Below, in pieces: positions 36,063 to 45,128 of a DNA stretch of 64,000 nt; positions within the stretch are counted from its first letter, which is position 1, and every line of letters begins with the position of its first letter. This stretch comes from Polyangium sp. 6x1 (GTDB lineage Bacteria; Myxococcota_A; Polyangia; Polyangiales; Polyangiaceae). The notes beneath the pieces are model-generated. The model saw only the letters and a list, made by a program, of their open reading frames with translations, did no database searches and had not been told where the DNA came from. The translations under genes were made by a program, and so were the position numbers. The DNA lies in NCBI RefSeq assembly GCF_029946515.1, contig NZ_JARZHH010000026.1, positions 1 to 64,000 on the forward strand. Direction: 5' to 3'.

Positions 36063-36109
36063 CGAAAAAAGGGCCGCGGCCCGAGCGCGCGATGCGCCCC
36101 GCCGCGGCC
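36063..36109 (-). terminator. Rho-independent terminator of the KGG gene
   Basis: GGCCGCGGC (36072-36080) pairs perfectly with GCCGCGGCC (36101-36109). On the minus strand it is followed by CCTTTTTTCG. It lies between convergent genes and ends the minus-strand KGG transcript; on the plus strand there is no T run. Confidence 0.8.
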
Positions 36110-36141
36110 ACTTCATGGAGCCAACCTCAAAACGGACGCAT

Positions 36142-36348
36142 TCAGCTCTTGTTCGAGCTGCCGCCGCCGCTGCTGCCTCCCTCTCCCTCGGCCTGCTTGC
36201 CTTCCTCGATGAGCTCGCGCACGCGCTGGCCGCCCTTGTGGCCGATCTCGGAGTAGAACTCGGAGCCGCGCTCGTCACGGACGGTCTCGCCGCCCTTGCG
36301 TCCCGCCTCCTCGACCGTCATCTGGCCCTTTTTCTGCTCCTGTGCCAT
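36142..36348 (-). CDS. KGG-repeat stress protein
   Basis: 68 aa from the ATG at 36348, with AAGGGAG about 7 nt upstream. Two KGG motifs, EEAGRKGGETVRDERG and SEIGHKGGQRVRELI, match the GsiB/YciG group of small hydrophilic stress-induced proteins. The C-terminus is Gly/Ser-rich and probably disordered. These proteins accumulate in desiccation, stationary phase or general stress. A terminator follows 33 bp after the stop. An RsbR-type STAS gene lies upstream on the same strand. Confidence 0.88.
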   Translation of the reverse strand: MAQEQKKGQMTVEEAGRKGGETVRDERGSEFYSEIGHKGGQRVRELIEEGKQAEGEGGSSGGGSSNKS

Positions 36349-36560
36349 GACGCACTCCCTTGCGAGTCGAAGGTCGTTCGTCGCAGCGTCCACGCGAGCG
36401 GCCCGTCCGCCCGTCGCTTCCCCCCGCGACACCTTCCACACGCGCTTCTCTGGGGTGCGGTCCCCGGGACGTCGAGCGGTCGTCCCGTCGATTCAAGGGT
36501 CGTCTCGGGTCGGTCGATACGTTTGTCCGGGGACATCCGCGACACCCGGGCCCGCTTGCC

Positions 36561-37268
36561 CTAGATTCTTCGCGCCCGACGGAGCTCGGCCCCGATGGCC
36601 ATTTCGAGCGCGCTGCCGAGATCGGCGCGCAGGATCGCCGGCGCGAAATCGAGGCCCTGCTGCACGGCCGTACGGGCCGCCGCCGCCGACACGCCGCAAA
36701 GCACGACGCGCGCCCCGAGCAAGGACAAGGCCCGCGCGATTCGAACGAGGCCCTCGGCCACGACGGCATCGATGGCCACGGCCCCCGTGATGTCGAGGAT
36801 CACCGTGCGCGCGCCCGCCTCGGAGACCCGCGCGAGCACGCGCCCCTCGGCCTGCGCGAGCATCGCGGCGTCGAGCGCCCCCGCAATCGGGACGAGCAAG
36901 ACGCCGCGATACACCTCGAGGACGGGCGCGGAGAGGTCCCGCACCGCCCCGAGCAGCCGCTCCTGCTCCGCGCGCGCCTCCTCCAATTCTTGCACGCGCG
37001 CCTCGAGCTCGCGCCCCCGTAGCTCGAGCTCCTTGCGCCGCGCCTCGTCCCGCTCGCGGCTCCGGCGTAGCTCCCGCGCCACGCGGGCCACCATGTTCGC
37101 CACGATTCCGAGCTCGTCCGTGCGCTCGATGAAAGGCAGCTCCTCGTATCGACCGATGAGGACGCGGCTCATGCGCGAGCCAATCCAGCGGAGGAGATCC
37201 ATCTCCTCGTCGAGGAGCCGCGCGGCGAGCGGCGGCGTTCCCTCCACGCCCTGGGCCTCGTCGCTCAT
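36561..37268 (-). CDS. RsbR-type STAS-domain protein with coiled coil
   Basis: 235 aa from the ATG at 37268. Residues ~1-65 are helical. Residues ~65-125 form an Arg/Glu-rich coiled coil. Residues ~125-235 are a STAS domain with LSAPVLEVYRGVLLVPI and VILDITGAVAIDAVVAEGL. The region matching the first RsbR phospho-threonine (VVDT in Bacillus) reads AIDA here, so that acceptor is lost; a Thr remains at the second (AAARTAVQQ). It starts 10 bp after the V4R-like gene, which could supply its sensor module. No kinase partner is adjacent. Confidence 0.82.
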   Translation of the reverse strand: MSDEAQGVEGTPPLAARLLDEEMDLLRWIGSRMSRVLIGRYEELPFIERTDELGIVANMVARVARELRRSRERDEARRKELELRGRELEARVQELEEARAEQERLLGAVRDLSAPVLEVYRGVLLVPIAGALDAAMLAQAEGRVLARVSEAGARTVILDITGAVAIDAVVAEGLVRIARALSLLGARVVLCGVSAAAARTAVQQGLDFAPAILRADLGSALEMAIGAELRRARRI

Positions 37269-37278
37269 CGAAGGGCGC

Positions 37279-37848
37279 TCATTCCTGCCATCGCGTATCG
37301 AACGTGCAGAAAGGATCCCCTCGCCGGACACACGTCGAATGCGTGATCTCCACGTCGTACGCGTCGAGCGCCTCGAGGAACCCGCGCAGCCCGCCGGCCT
37401 CGAACTGGCAATTGAACGGCTGATGCGACTCGACGATCGCGTGCCGCTCGCCCTTCATCGCGGTGCGCCACGTGCCGCTGTTGCCGCGTGTGGCGAACGT
37501 CCACATGCCCGGGAGCTTGGCCACGAAATCGGTCGGGCTCTTGATGCCGAGCTCGTGGAGCTGCGTGCGGAACATGAAATAAATGTTCCGGCCGATGAGC
37601 TCCGGGAGCGCAGGATCCCGGTCTTCGAGTTTGTTCAGGATCGTCTCGAGGTCCTGGCCGAGATACCAGGCCGCAGGGTCGATGTTGCGACACGCCGCGA
37701 CATATTCCGGCGGGACGTCGTCCCCGCCGACCGTCACGAGCATGGTAAACAAGCTCCCCAGCGTCAGCGTCGGCCCGGAGCGGTCCTCCATTCCGGGATC
37801 CGGGAAGGCGCGCAGCTCGAGCGGCGCATAACGCGAGAAGCGATCCAT
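37279..37848 (-). CDS. V4R/heme-sensor-like protein of unknown function
   Basis: 189 aa from the ATG at 37848, with AAAGGA 7 nt upstream; a TTG 12 codons earlier is less likely. It is a soluble alpha/beta protein. The C-terminus, HSTCVRRGDPFCTFDTRW, resembles the end of V4R and related sensor domains, where two Cys close the fold. The family is not otherwise recognised. Being 10 bp upstream of a STAS gene without its own sensor domain, it may act as the ligand-binding partner. This is inference from neighbourhood. Confidence 0.55.
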   Translation of the reverse strand: MDRFSRYAPLELRAFPDPGMEDRSGPTLTLGSLFTMLVTVGGDDVPPEYVAACRNIDPAAWYLGQDLETILNKLEDRDPALPELIGRNIYFMFRTQLHELGIKSPTDFVAKLPGMWTFATRGNSGTWRTAMKGERHAIVESHQPFNCQFEAGGLRGFLEALDAYDVEITHSTCVRRGDPFCTFDTRWQE

Positions 37849-37908
37849 GCGCGCGATCCTTTGGCCGCATAGGATCGGCGTCAAGGAAAAAGCACGATTG
37901 AACGCGAA

Positions 37909-38142
37909 TCAGTAATGTTGGTCGAGGATGGAAGGATCCGTCGTCACGGAGAACACTTCATTGCAGCGACGACAGCGATACTTCACCTTCGTCGGGCGCG
38001 CCGAGATGCCGAAGAACAGGCGGAGATAGCCGGAGAGCGTGTAGACGCCCTCGGGGCTCACCAGATGGTGCTCACGGCCGTGGCCGCAGGCGCAGGTGCG
38101 GGCCTTCGATGCGGAAAAGTCGCTCGTGGGTTCCTGGGTCAT
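37909..38142 (-). CDS. Small zinc-ribbon protein
   Basis: 77 aa from the ATG at 38142, 2 nt after the stop of the upstream lipoprotein gene. Cys/His pairs CACGHGREHH and CRRC would bind one zinc ion. The central GYLRLFFGISARPTKVKYRC segment is not recognised. Too short for an enzyme; could be a regulator or assembly factor for the preceding surface lipoprotein/receptor genes. No homologue is recognised from memory. Confidence 0.65.
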   Translation of the reverse strand: MTQEPTSDFSASKARTCACGHGREHHLVSPEGVYTLSGYLRLFFGISARPTKVKYRCRRCNEVFSVTTDPSILDQHY

Positions 38143-38144
38143 GG

Positions 38145-39221
38145 TCACTCCACCCGGATATAGCGCTGCACGACGGTCGATCCACCCCGCGTGTCCCGAA
38201 CGATGCCCCATATCTGATAAAGGCCGGGCTCGGCGGGCGGGATCCATTTCGTGCTGTGCTCGTCCTTGTAGCCCTCGGTGACGCCGCTGATGAGCGAGAT
38301 GCCGCCGCCCGTGAGGTCGCCCGCGTCGACGAGCCAGTCGACCCAGACCGCCTCGTAAATCTGCTTGCCGTCGACCATTTCGCCAGGATCGATCTCGCCG
38401 ATCGTGGGCTCGACCTGGAGGTCGATCTCGTGTTCGGTGCAGCCCTCGTAAGGGTCGCCCGCGAAGCAGCCGACGGCCCGGCGCTCGTCGTCCGTGGAGG
38501 GGCAAGCCTTGACCGTCGGCGCCTCGGCGAGGTCCTCGGGGATGAGCTCGCCGTCGAGGATCATTCCGGCGACCGGGGGGTTCTGGTTCGTCCGGCCGTC
38601 CTCGAACGTGTAGATCTGCGCGAAGCCGGGGACGAAGCTGTCGGCGGGGAGGCGATTGCCCTCGGGATCGAAGCAGGCAAACGGGAAGAAGCCCGCCTTG
38701 CCCGAAGGGTCGAGCTCGATCGGCTTGATCTCACCGGCGCAGGCGAAGAAAAATACGAATTGCAGGCCGTATTTCGATCCGCCGTCCGGCGTCGGGCGCT
38801 GGGAGAGGATGTCGGCCGGAATCGTGGTCGTGAACGTCGGCCCGAAGCCGATGAGCCCGGGCGGCAGCTCGCCGCCGCCCTGGCCGAGGCTCTGGAACGT
38901 CTGCAAGAGCTGCGGGAAGCAGCCATAATAGAGGTCGCCCGGCGGGTTGTAGCAGCCGCCGATCCAGAGGATCTGGACGGGGCGCGGGCCGTCGCCCTCG
39001 GGGTCGGGGTAGCCGTCGTAGAAGGTCATGTCGAAGCGGACCTCCTCGCCTGGCTGCGCATAAGGTTTGTCCGCCGTGACGGCGAAGACGCGCAGGCCAT
39101 TGACGAGGTTCGACGACACCCAGCCGGGCGAGCATCCGCTCGTGGAGGCCATCGGCGCGGCGAGCGCCGCGGCGGCGAGCGCGCCGAGCACGTGACGTCG
39201 GAAGGAGCGTGTCTGCTTCAT
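38145..39221 (-). CDS. Surface lipoprotein of unknown function
   Basis: 358 aa from the ATG at 39221, with a strong SD (GGAGGGA) 5 nt upstream. Signal peptide and lipobox STSGC. The mature part is a beta-rich protein with several Cys pairs (IGGCYNPPGDLYYGCFPQ, CPSTDDERRAVGCF). The N-terminal domain resembles an Ig-like fold (YAQPGEEVRFDMTFYDGYPD), and the C-terminal domain is similar (PAEPGLYQIWGIVRDTRGG). It lies 25 bp after the TonB-dependent receptor, so it could be the receptor's surface-exposed ligand-binding partner, as SusD-like lipoproteins are, though it is not itself SusD-like. Confidence 0.72.
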   Translation of the reverse strand: MKQTRSFRRHVLGALAAAALAAPMASTSGCSPGWVSSNLVNGLRVFAVTADKPYAQPGEEVRFDMTFYDGYPDPEGDGPRPVQILWIGGCYNPPGDLYYGCFPQLLQTFQSLGQGGGELPPGLIGFGPTFTTTIPADILSQRPTPDGGSKYGLQFVFFFACAGEIKPIELDPSGKAGFFPFACFDPEGNRLPADSFVPGFAQIYTFEDGRTNQNPPVAGMILDGELIPEDLAEAPTVKACPSTDDERRAVGCFAGDPYEGCTEHEIDLQVEPTIGEIDPGEMVDGKQIYEAVWVDWLVDAGDLTGGGISLISGVTEGYKDEHSTKWIPPAEPGLYQIWGIVRDTRGGSTVVQRYIRVE

Positions 39222-39246
39222 GCCATTCCCTCCTCGGCGAAAAGGC

Positions 39247-41949
39247 CTAGAAATCACCACGAATGCCGAAGCTCGGCAGGATCGGCACGCCCGTCACGTA
39301 TTGCCGCGCGGTGTAGTTGAAGTTGTAATCGATGCCCTCGACGTTCTGGCTGTTGTAGACGTTCTGGACGTCGAGGTAGATCGAGAGCTGCCAGCTCTTG
39401 AAGCGGAACCGCCGATCGAGGCGGATGTCGAGCTGGTGGAACATGGGCAATCGCTCGCTGAAGGGGCCGCTGTACGGGATCGGCACGTAGGTGCCGACGG
39501 ACGCGTTGTAAATGGCGTTCGCGCGATTTGGGATGCAGCCCGCTTCCTCGAAGTTGCAGACGTTCGGCGTCGTGAGGTTGCCCGAGACGAGGCGGAAGCG
39601 CGCGCCGAACTCCCAGCCGCCGCCGAGGCGATAGCTGCCGAGCGCCGTGAGGATGTGCGTCTGGTCGAACGAGACGGGCTGCTCCTCGGCGCCGGGGAGC
39701 GGCGTGCGCAAGCTGCGCGAGAGGGTATAGGCGACCCAGCCAAAGAAGTTCGAGTCGGCCTTGTACTTGAGCAGGAACTCCGCGCCGAAAATGCGGCCCT
39801 TGCCGAGGTTCTCGCGGACGGTGCCGCCGCCGACGTCCGCGGGGCGCTGCGAGACGAGGCGATCGAGCTGCTTGTAGAAACCCTCGACGCTGAGCTCGAT
39901 GTTGCGCGTGAACTCCTGCTCGGCGCCGATCGCATAATGAATGGCGCGGTTCGCGCGGAGCCCGGACGAGCCAAACGGAGGGATCGTCTCCTGCGGCTGC
40001 GGCGGCTGCGTGTACGCGCCCACGCCGCCCTTGAGCGTCGAGCGCGGGAACTTGGAGGTGAGGTCGATGCGACCATTGACGCGCGGAGAGATGTCGACGC
40101 CGTCGACGCGGTTGTAGCCGTCGACGCGGACGCCCGGGACGAGCTTGGCCCGGCCCGTCGGCGCGATCTCGAGCTCGACGTAGCCAGCCGGGGCGACGAT
40201 CCAGCCGCTGAACTGGGACTCGATGAGCGGGCGCGTGGAGAAGGGGCCGCCCGAAGGCTCGCCCGCGCGCGGCGGAGCCGGGCCGCGGTACTTCGCGTCG
40301 GCGTAGTTCGTGAACACGTCGAGGCCGGTGTTCAGCGTGATGCCCTTGCTGACGCGGCGCGTGTACTCGGCTCGCCCGCTGATGCTGTAGTTCTTGAGGT
40401 TGAAGAAGAAGGGGCCGACGCCGAAATCGAGGTTGTCGATGCCGACCGCGGCGACCGCCGAGAAGCGGTTCTTGTCGTCGATGTCGTTGTCGTAACGGAG
40501 CTGGATGCGGTGAAAGCCCGTGTGAAACCCGGCGTTGCCGCTGATCGCAGGCTCGCCGGGCGGGGGCTGATCCGCGATGAGCGCGATCGAGTCGTCCGCG
40601 CCGAAGAAGGTGAGGCGCACGCTCGAGCTCGGCGTGGGGTTCGCCTCGAGGCCGAGCTGATAATCCCAGTAGACGGGGAGCTGCGTGATGCCCGCGCCGG
40701 CCGCGTCGAGGGCGAGGCCGAGCGTGGCGTCGAGGTAGCTGCGCCGCGCGCCCGCGATGAAGCGGACCTTGTTCTTCGTGCCAGGCACGGGGCCCTCGGC
40801 GATGAAGCGCGCGTCGACGAGGTCGGCCTGCGCCATGCCGTGGTACTTGCCGTCGTTCTTGGGCGCGCGGACCGCGACGTCGACGATGCCGCCCATGACG
40901 CGGCCATACTGCGCGCTGAAGTTGCCCGGGAAGAAGTCGATGCGCTCGATCATCTCGGTCGGGACGACCGAGGACAAACCACCGAAGTGGTAGATGAGCG
41001 GGATCTGCGTGCCGTCGAGGAACGTCTGCGTGTCCTGCGGAGCCGAGCCGCGCACGAGCAAGATGCCCGCGATGGCAGGCGGGCGCGCGACGCCGGGTAG
41101 GTTTTGCAAGGCGCGGAGGGCGTCGCCGTTCGTGCCGGGGATGCGGAGCATCTCGCGCTGTTCGAGCGTCCGCTTCGTGACCTCGCGCGGCGCGCGGGCG
41201 CCACGCACGACGACCTCGAGGCCGTCGCTCGCCGCGACGAGGCGGTACTTGACCTCGATGGACTCGCCCGCCGCGATCTCCTCGGTGACGTCGAGCGTGT
41301 CGTAACCAGGCGCCGTGATGATCACGCGGTACTTGCCCGGCCCGAGCGCGTCGAAGCGGAAGTTGCCGTCGCCGTCGACCGTGGCCTCGTTCTGCCCGGA
41401 AGGTCCACTCAAGAGGACCGTGGCGCCGGCGAGCGGGACGTCGCCGCCGCTCGCGAGCACGACGCCGCGGAGCGCCTCGCTCGTCTGCGCGGCGCCGGGT
41501 TTGTCCCCGGAGGTCGCGTCGGGCGGGGGCTCGGCCTTCTTCAGCGCGAACGAGTAGCGGTAGAGGATGCGCGCGGGGACGGGCGTGCCGTCGGCCTTGC
41601 GTGCAGGGTCGAACTCGAGCTTCTTCGCGGCCTCGACGGCAGACTCGTCGAAGCCGTGTCCCGCGGGCTCGATGACGACGACGTTTTTGACCTTGCCGGT
41701 CCTGTCGATGTCGAGCTGGAGGGTGACGGTCGCTTCGAGCCCGGCCTTCTCGGCCTCGGGCGGGTACACCGGCGGCTGGTAGTTGAGCGGCCGGGGCATC
41801 GCGGAGCCGGTGGGCGCAGCGGGAGCAGCGGGCGCAGGCGCGTCGCCGGGCGGGGCGCTCTGCGCGAGGGCAGGCGCGGCCGAGGTCCCGGCGACGAGCC
41901 CCGCGAGGAGGAAGGCAAGGGCGCTCTTCTGGCGAGGAAGCACGTTCAC
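39247..41949 (-). CDS. TonB-dependent receptor with built-in TonB C-terminal domain
   Basis: 900 aa from GTG. After the signal peptide (cleavage near ALA-QS) and a Pro/Ala linker, residues ~57-136 form a TonB C-terminal domain (VYPPEAEKAGLEATVTLQLD, LEFDPARKADGTPV). A carboxypeptidase-regulatory-like beta domain follows (~160-238), then a plug (~255-360; LPGVARPPAIAGILLVRGSAPQDT) and a 22-strand-type barrel ending in Phe. It takes up a ligand across the outer membrane. Neighbours do not identify the substrate. It lies 4 nt after an FHA-ABC transporter in the same run. Confidence 0.88.
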   Translation of the reverse strand: MNVLPRQKSALAFLLAGLVAGTSAAPALAQSAPPGDAPAPAAPAAPTGSAMPRPLNYQPPVYPPEAEKAGLEATVTLQLDIDRTGKVKNVVVIEPAGHGFDESAVEAAKKLEFDPARKADGTPVPARILYRYSFALKKAEPPPDATSGDKPGAAQTSEALRGVVLASGGDVPLAGATVLLSGPSGQNEATVDGDGNFRFDALGPGKYRVIITAPGYDTLDVTEEIAAGESIEVKYRLVAASDGLEVVVRGARAPREVTKRTLEQREMLRIPGTNGDALRALQNLPGVARPPAIAGILLVRGSAPQDTQTFLDGTQIPLIYHFGGLSSVVPTEMIERIDFFPGNFSAQYGRVMGGIVDVAVRAPKNDGKYHGMAQADLVDARFIAEGPVPGTKNKVRFIAGARRSYLDATLGLALDAAGAGITQLPVYWDYQLGLEANPTPSSSVRLTFFGADDSIALIADQPPPGEPAISGNAGFHTGFHRIQLRYDNDIDDKNRFSAVAAVGIDNLDFGVGPFFFNLKNYSISGRAEYTRRVSKGITLNTGLDVFTNYADAKYRGPAPPRAGEPSGGPFSTRPLIESQFSGWIVAPAGYVELEIAPTGRAKLVPGVRVDGYNRVDGVDISPRVNGRIDLTSKFPRSTLKGGVGAYTQPPQPQETIPPFGSSGLRANRAIHYAIGAEQEFTRNIELSVEGFYKQLDRLVSQRPADVGGGTVRENLGKGRIFGAEFLLKYKADSNFFGWVAYTLSRSLRTPLPGAEEQPVSFDQTHILTALGSYRLGGGWEFGARFRLVSGNLTTPNVCNFEEAGCIPNRANAIYNASVGTYVPIPYSGPFSERLPMFHQLDIRLDRRFRFKSWQLSIYLDVQNVYNSQNVEGIDYNFNYTARQYVTGVPILPSFGIRGDF

Positions 41950-41953
41950 GTGG

Positions 41954-44900
41954 TCATACCGGATCGCGGCGCTTCAAGATGACGCAAAGGACGATGACGA
42001 GGGAGATCGTGAAGCCCCCGAGCACCGCGAAGGGCAGCCACGTGCTCTCGTAGTTCGTGAAGCCCCAGCCGCCGGCGAGGTTGTCGGAGGCCATCTGCGC
42101 GACCGAGCACTTGAACTTGCCAGCCTCGATGAAGTCGGCAGGCGCGCTCTCGGTGCGACCGAGATCGATGACCCACGAGGGATCCTCCTTGAGCGCGATG
42201 CGCTCGTGGACGATGGAGCCCTCGAAGCCCCAGCGGGCCGGCATGATCATCATGAGGGGCTTCAGGTGGGGCACCGTCGTCATCGGGACCATGAGCCCCC
42301 CGAGCACTACCTGGGGGATGAGCGCGAGGGGCGTCAAGGCCATGGCCGCCTCGGAGGAGGTGACGACGGTCGAGAGGAGGAGCCCGAGCGCGACGGCCGC
42401 GAGCGAGGTGGCCACGAGCGAGGCGAGCTGCATCAAGAACGCAGCGGGGCCGCCATGGAAGCCGAGCGTGAAGAACACGATCGCGAGAAGGATCGTGCAC
42501 TGCACGATGCAGAAGAACGCGAGCAGGATGTACTTCGAGAGGACGTAGTTGAGCAGGCCCAGGGTGACCATGCGCTCGCGCATGTAGATGGCCCGCTCGG
42601 CCACGATCTCGCGCGCCGAGTTGGAGGTGCCGAACCAGACGGAGGCGACGACGAGGAAGAAGATGGCGCCGGTGTTGTCGGCGGTGGCCGTCATGCTCTT
42701 CAAGACGTCGCCGGTGTTCGTGTTGCCGCCGAACTTCTTGCCGAGCTCCTGGAGCGCGCCGAGGCACCACGCCGGGACGGCCTTCTCCTGCCAGCCGAAC
42801 ACGATCGCGAGCAGGATGCCGATGATCGGCGCCTGCGCGAGCATGATGACCGTGCCGGCCGTGTCTCGCATCTTCGTCTTGAAGTAACGCGAGAGCAGGA
42901 GGCCGAGCTGGCCCTTCGTGGTGGCGCGTCGCTCGGGGATCGCGCGTTGTCCCTGGCCGGTGCCGATCTCGCGGCGGCCCGTGTACATCTTGCGGTACGT
43001 CGGGTTCTGATCGTTGAAGTACTCGCGGCGCCACTCGAGCGCGGCGTTCTTGCGCGCATGACCACGCGGCACGTTCGGGTCGCGCGCGCGCATCTGGTCG
43101 TAGAGGGCTTTTTCGCGCGACGCGATCATCTCGAACATGTCGCGCGGGTTGTCGATGTCGTTGCGCTGGCCCGCGCGCTCCTTCCACGTGCCGAAGAAGC
43201 GGTACGACTCGCCCTGCGTGGGACCGAAGAACGCCGGCACGCCGCCGTAGCCCATGATCAGCGTGTGCGAGAACTTCTCGTACTCGTCCTTCGCCGGCTG
43301 ATGGATCGTCATGATGATCGTCTTGCCGGTGGCCTTCGTGAGGTCGTGCAAGAGCGTGATCAGTGCGGTGGTGTCGTCGGCGGCGAGGCCGGAGGTGGGC
43401 TCGTCGAGGAAGAGGATGACGGGGTCCGTGACGAGCTCGAGCGCGATGTTGACGCGCTTCCTCTGACCACCCGAGAGGATCTTCTTCTCGGGCTTGCCGA
43501 TCTGGAGGTTCTTCACGCCCTCGAGGCCGAGGTCCTTGATCGTCTGCTCGACGCGCGCGTCGATCTCCTCCTCGGAGTAGTCGGGCGGGAGGCGGAACTT
43601 CGCGCTGTACTTCACGGCCTCGAAGACCGTGAGCTCGGGGTGCACGAGGTCGTCCTGCGGGACGTAGCCGATCGAGCCGCGCAGGTTGTCGTAGATGTTG
43701 TAGAGGTCCTCGCCGTTGATGCGGACGACGCCGCTCGTGGGCGGCAGGTAGCCGTTCAACGTGAGCAAGAGCGTCGTCTTGCCCGCGCCCGAAGGGCCCA
43801 TGAGAGCGATCATGTCGCCCGGCAGCGCCTTGAACGAGACGTCGTCGAGCAGGCGCTTCATCTCGCTGGGGTTATCGCGATCGGGGACCTCGAGGACGAG
43901 GCTCCACGCCTCGATCTCGTAGAGAGGTTTGCCCGCCCAGCGATCGGCCGAGTACTCCTCCTGGACGATCTGGACCGCGCCCGAGGAGCCGAGCTCGATC
44001 TGGAGCGGCATCGGGCCGATGAAGAACTTCTCGCCGCTCTGGATGCCGATCTTCTGGCCCGGCGGGATGCGCTGGCCGCGGACGTACGTGCCGTTCGCGC
44101 TGCCGCGATCCTCGACGAAGAGCTGCCCGTTCATCTGGTGCACGAGCGCGTGGCGGCTCGAGACCTGCGGGTGCTGAATGACGATGTCGTTGTCGGGCGT
44201 GCGGCCGATGCTCTTCTGCCCGCCGCCACTCGGCCCCGCGAAATCGAGCTGGCCAAGGACGGTCTTGTTCTTCTTGCCCGGCGCGCCCGCAGCCGGCGCC
44301 GCGCCCGAGACAGGCGGATATCCCTGCGCCTGCGGCTGCGCGGACGGGTAGCCCTGCGGCTGCACGGACGGGTAGCCCTGCTGCGGCATCGAGACGTTCG
44401 TCTGCGGCATGGGCGCCGCCGGCTGCTGCGCATACGCGCCGCTCACGACGGGCGCGACGCCACCGCGCGAGGCCTGCGCGAGCCGCGCGAGCAGCTCCAC
44501 CGGGACGGGCACGGGGCCGAACGCGACGACGCCATTCGGATCGATCGGCGCGGGCTGCGCAGCCTGGAGCTTCGTGGTGCCGACGTACGTGCCGCTCGTC
44601 GAGCCGTTGTCGACCACGAGCATGCGATCGAGCATCACGGTCGCGTGCTGGCTCGATACGCTCGGGTGCTGAATGACGAGCGAGGCGCGCGCAGGATCAC
44701 GCCCGATCACGAGGTGACCCGCAGGCGCGGGCGCGCTGCCCGTGGCCATGATCGACAGGATGATCGCGGGGTGGCTGAGCGGGACGGGCGCGCGTCCGAC
44801 GACGAACTGGGTGCGGAAGTCGAAGGGGACCTCTTCACCCGGGGCGAGCTGACGGTTGTTCGCGAACGAGGGCGCCGCGCCGCCGCCGATGAACACGAGC

Positions 44901-45022
44901 CTGCCGCCGCCCTGATGGACGAGGCGCGCGTGCTCGGGCGCGACGCTGGGATCCGCGATGACGACGTCGCACGTGGGTGCGCTGCCGATCGTGAGGGTCT
45001 GCTTGCCGAAGCCGGGGACCAT
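41954..45022 (-). CDS. ABC transporter with three N-terminal FHA domains (ABCG-type half transporter)
   Basis: 1022 aa. FHA-1 (~5-85) is degenerate: GS replaces GR and the Ser of SxxH is missing (PSVAPEHARL). FHA-2 (~100-165; IGRDPARASLVIQHPSVSSQH) and FHA-3 (~270-340; IGRTPDNDIVIQHPQVSSRH) are intact. A Pro/Gln/Gly linker separates 2 and 3. The ATPase has Walker A GPSGAGKT (~408-415), signature LSGGQRKRVNIAL and Walker B VILFLDEP. The last ~320 residues hold six membrane segments. It resembles mycobacterial Rv1747, a two-FHA ABC exporter controlled by a Ser/Thr kinase. Substrate unknown. A PP2C gene lies 106 bp upstream. Confidence 0.9.
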   Translation of the reverse strand: MVPGFGKQTLTIGSAPTCDVVIADPSVAPEHARLVHQGGGRLVFIGGGAAPSFANNRQLAPGEEVPFDFRTQFVVGRAPVPLSHPAIILSIMATGSAPAPAGHLVIGRDPARASLVIQHPSVSSQHATVMLDRMLVVDNGSTSGTYVGTTKLQAAQPAPIDPNGVVAFGPVPVPVELLARLAQASRGGVAPVVSGAYAQQPAAPMPQTNVSMPQQGYPSVQPQGYPSAQPQAQGYPPVSGAAPAAGAPGKKNKTVLGQLDFAGPSGGGQKSIGRTPDNDIVIQHPQVSSRHALVHQMNGQLFVEDRGSANGTYVRGQRIPPGQKIGIQSGEKFFIGPMPLQIELGSSGAVQIVQEEYSADRWAGKPLYEIEAWSLVLEVPDRDNPSEMKRLLDDVSFKALPGDMIALMGPSGAGKTTLLLTLNGYLPPTSGVVRINGEDLYNIYDNLRGSIGYVPQDDLVHPELTVFEAVKYSAKFRLPPDYSEEEIDARVEQTIKDLGLEGVKNLQIGKPEKKILSGGQRKRVNIALELVTDPVILFLDEPTSGLAADDTTALITLLHDLTKATGKTIIMTIHQPAKDEYEKFSHTLIMGYGGVPAFFGPTQGESYRFFGTWKERAGQRNDIDNPRDMFEMIASREKALYDQMRARDPNVPRGHARKNAALEWRREYFNDQNPTYRKMYTGRREIGTGQGQRAIPERRATTKGQLGLLLSRYFKTKMRDTAGTVIMLAQAPIIGILLAIVFGWQEKAVPAWCLGALQELGKKFGGNTNTGDVLKSMTATADNTGAIFFLVVASVWFGTSNSAREIVAERAIYMRERMVTLGLLNYVLSKYILLAFFCIVQCTILLAIVFFTLGFHGGPAAFLMQLASLVATSLAAVALGLLLSTVVTSSEAAMALTPLALIPQVVLGGLMVPMTTVPHLKPLMMIMPARWGFEGSIVHERIALKEDPSWVIDLGRTESAPADFIEAGKFKCSVAQMASDNLAGGWGFTNYESTWLPFAVLGGFTISLVIVLCVILKRRDPV

Positions 45023-45128
45023 GCGGGCTACCTTTCACCACGAACGTCCGCGGAGGGCAACGGGGACGGCCGCGCCTCGCGAGACGAAGGCAGGATAGGC
45101 GCGCCGGGGCGGCGTTCGCCAGCCGTGT

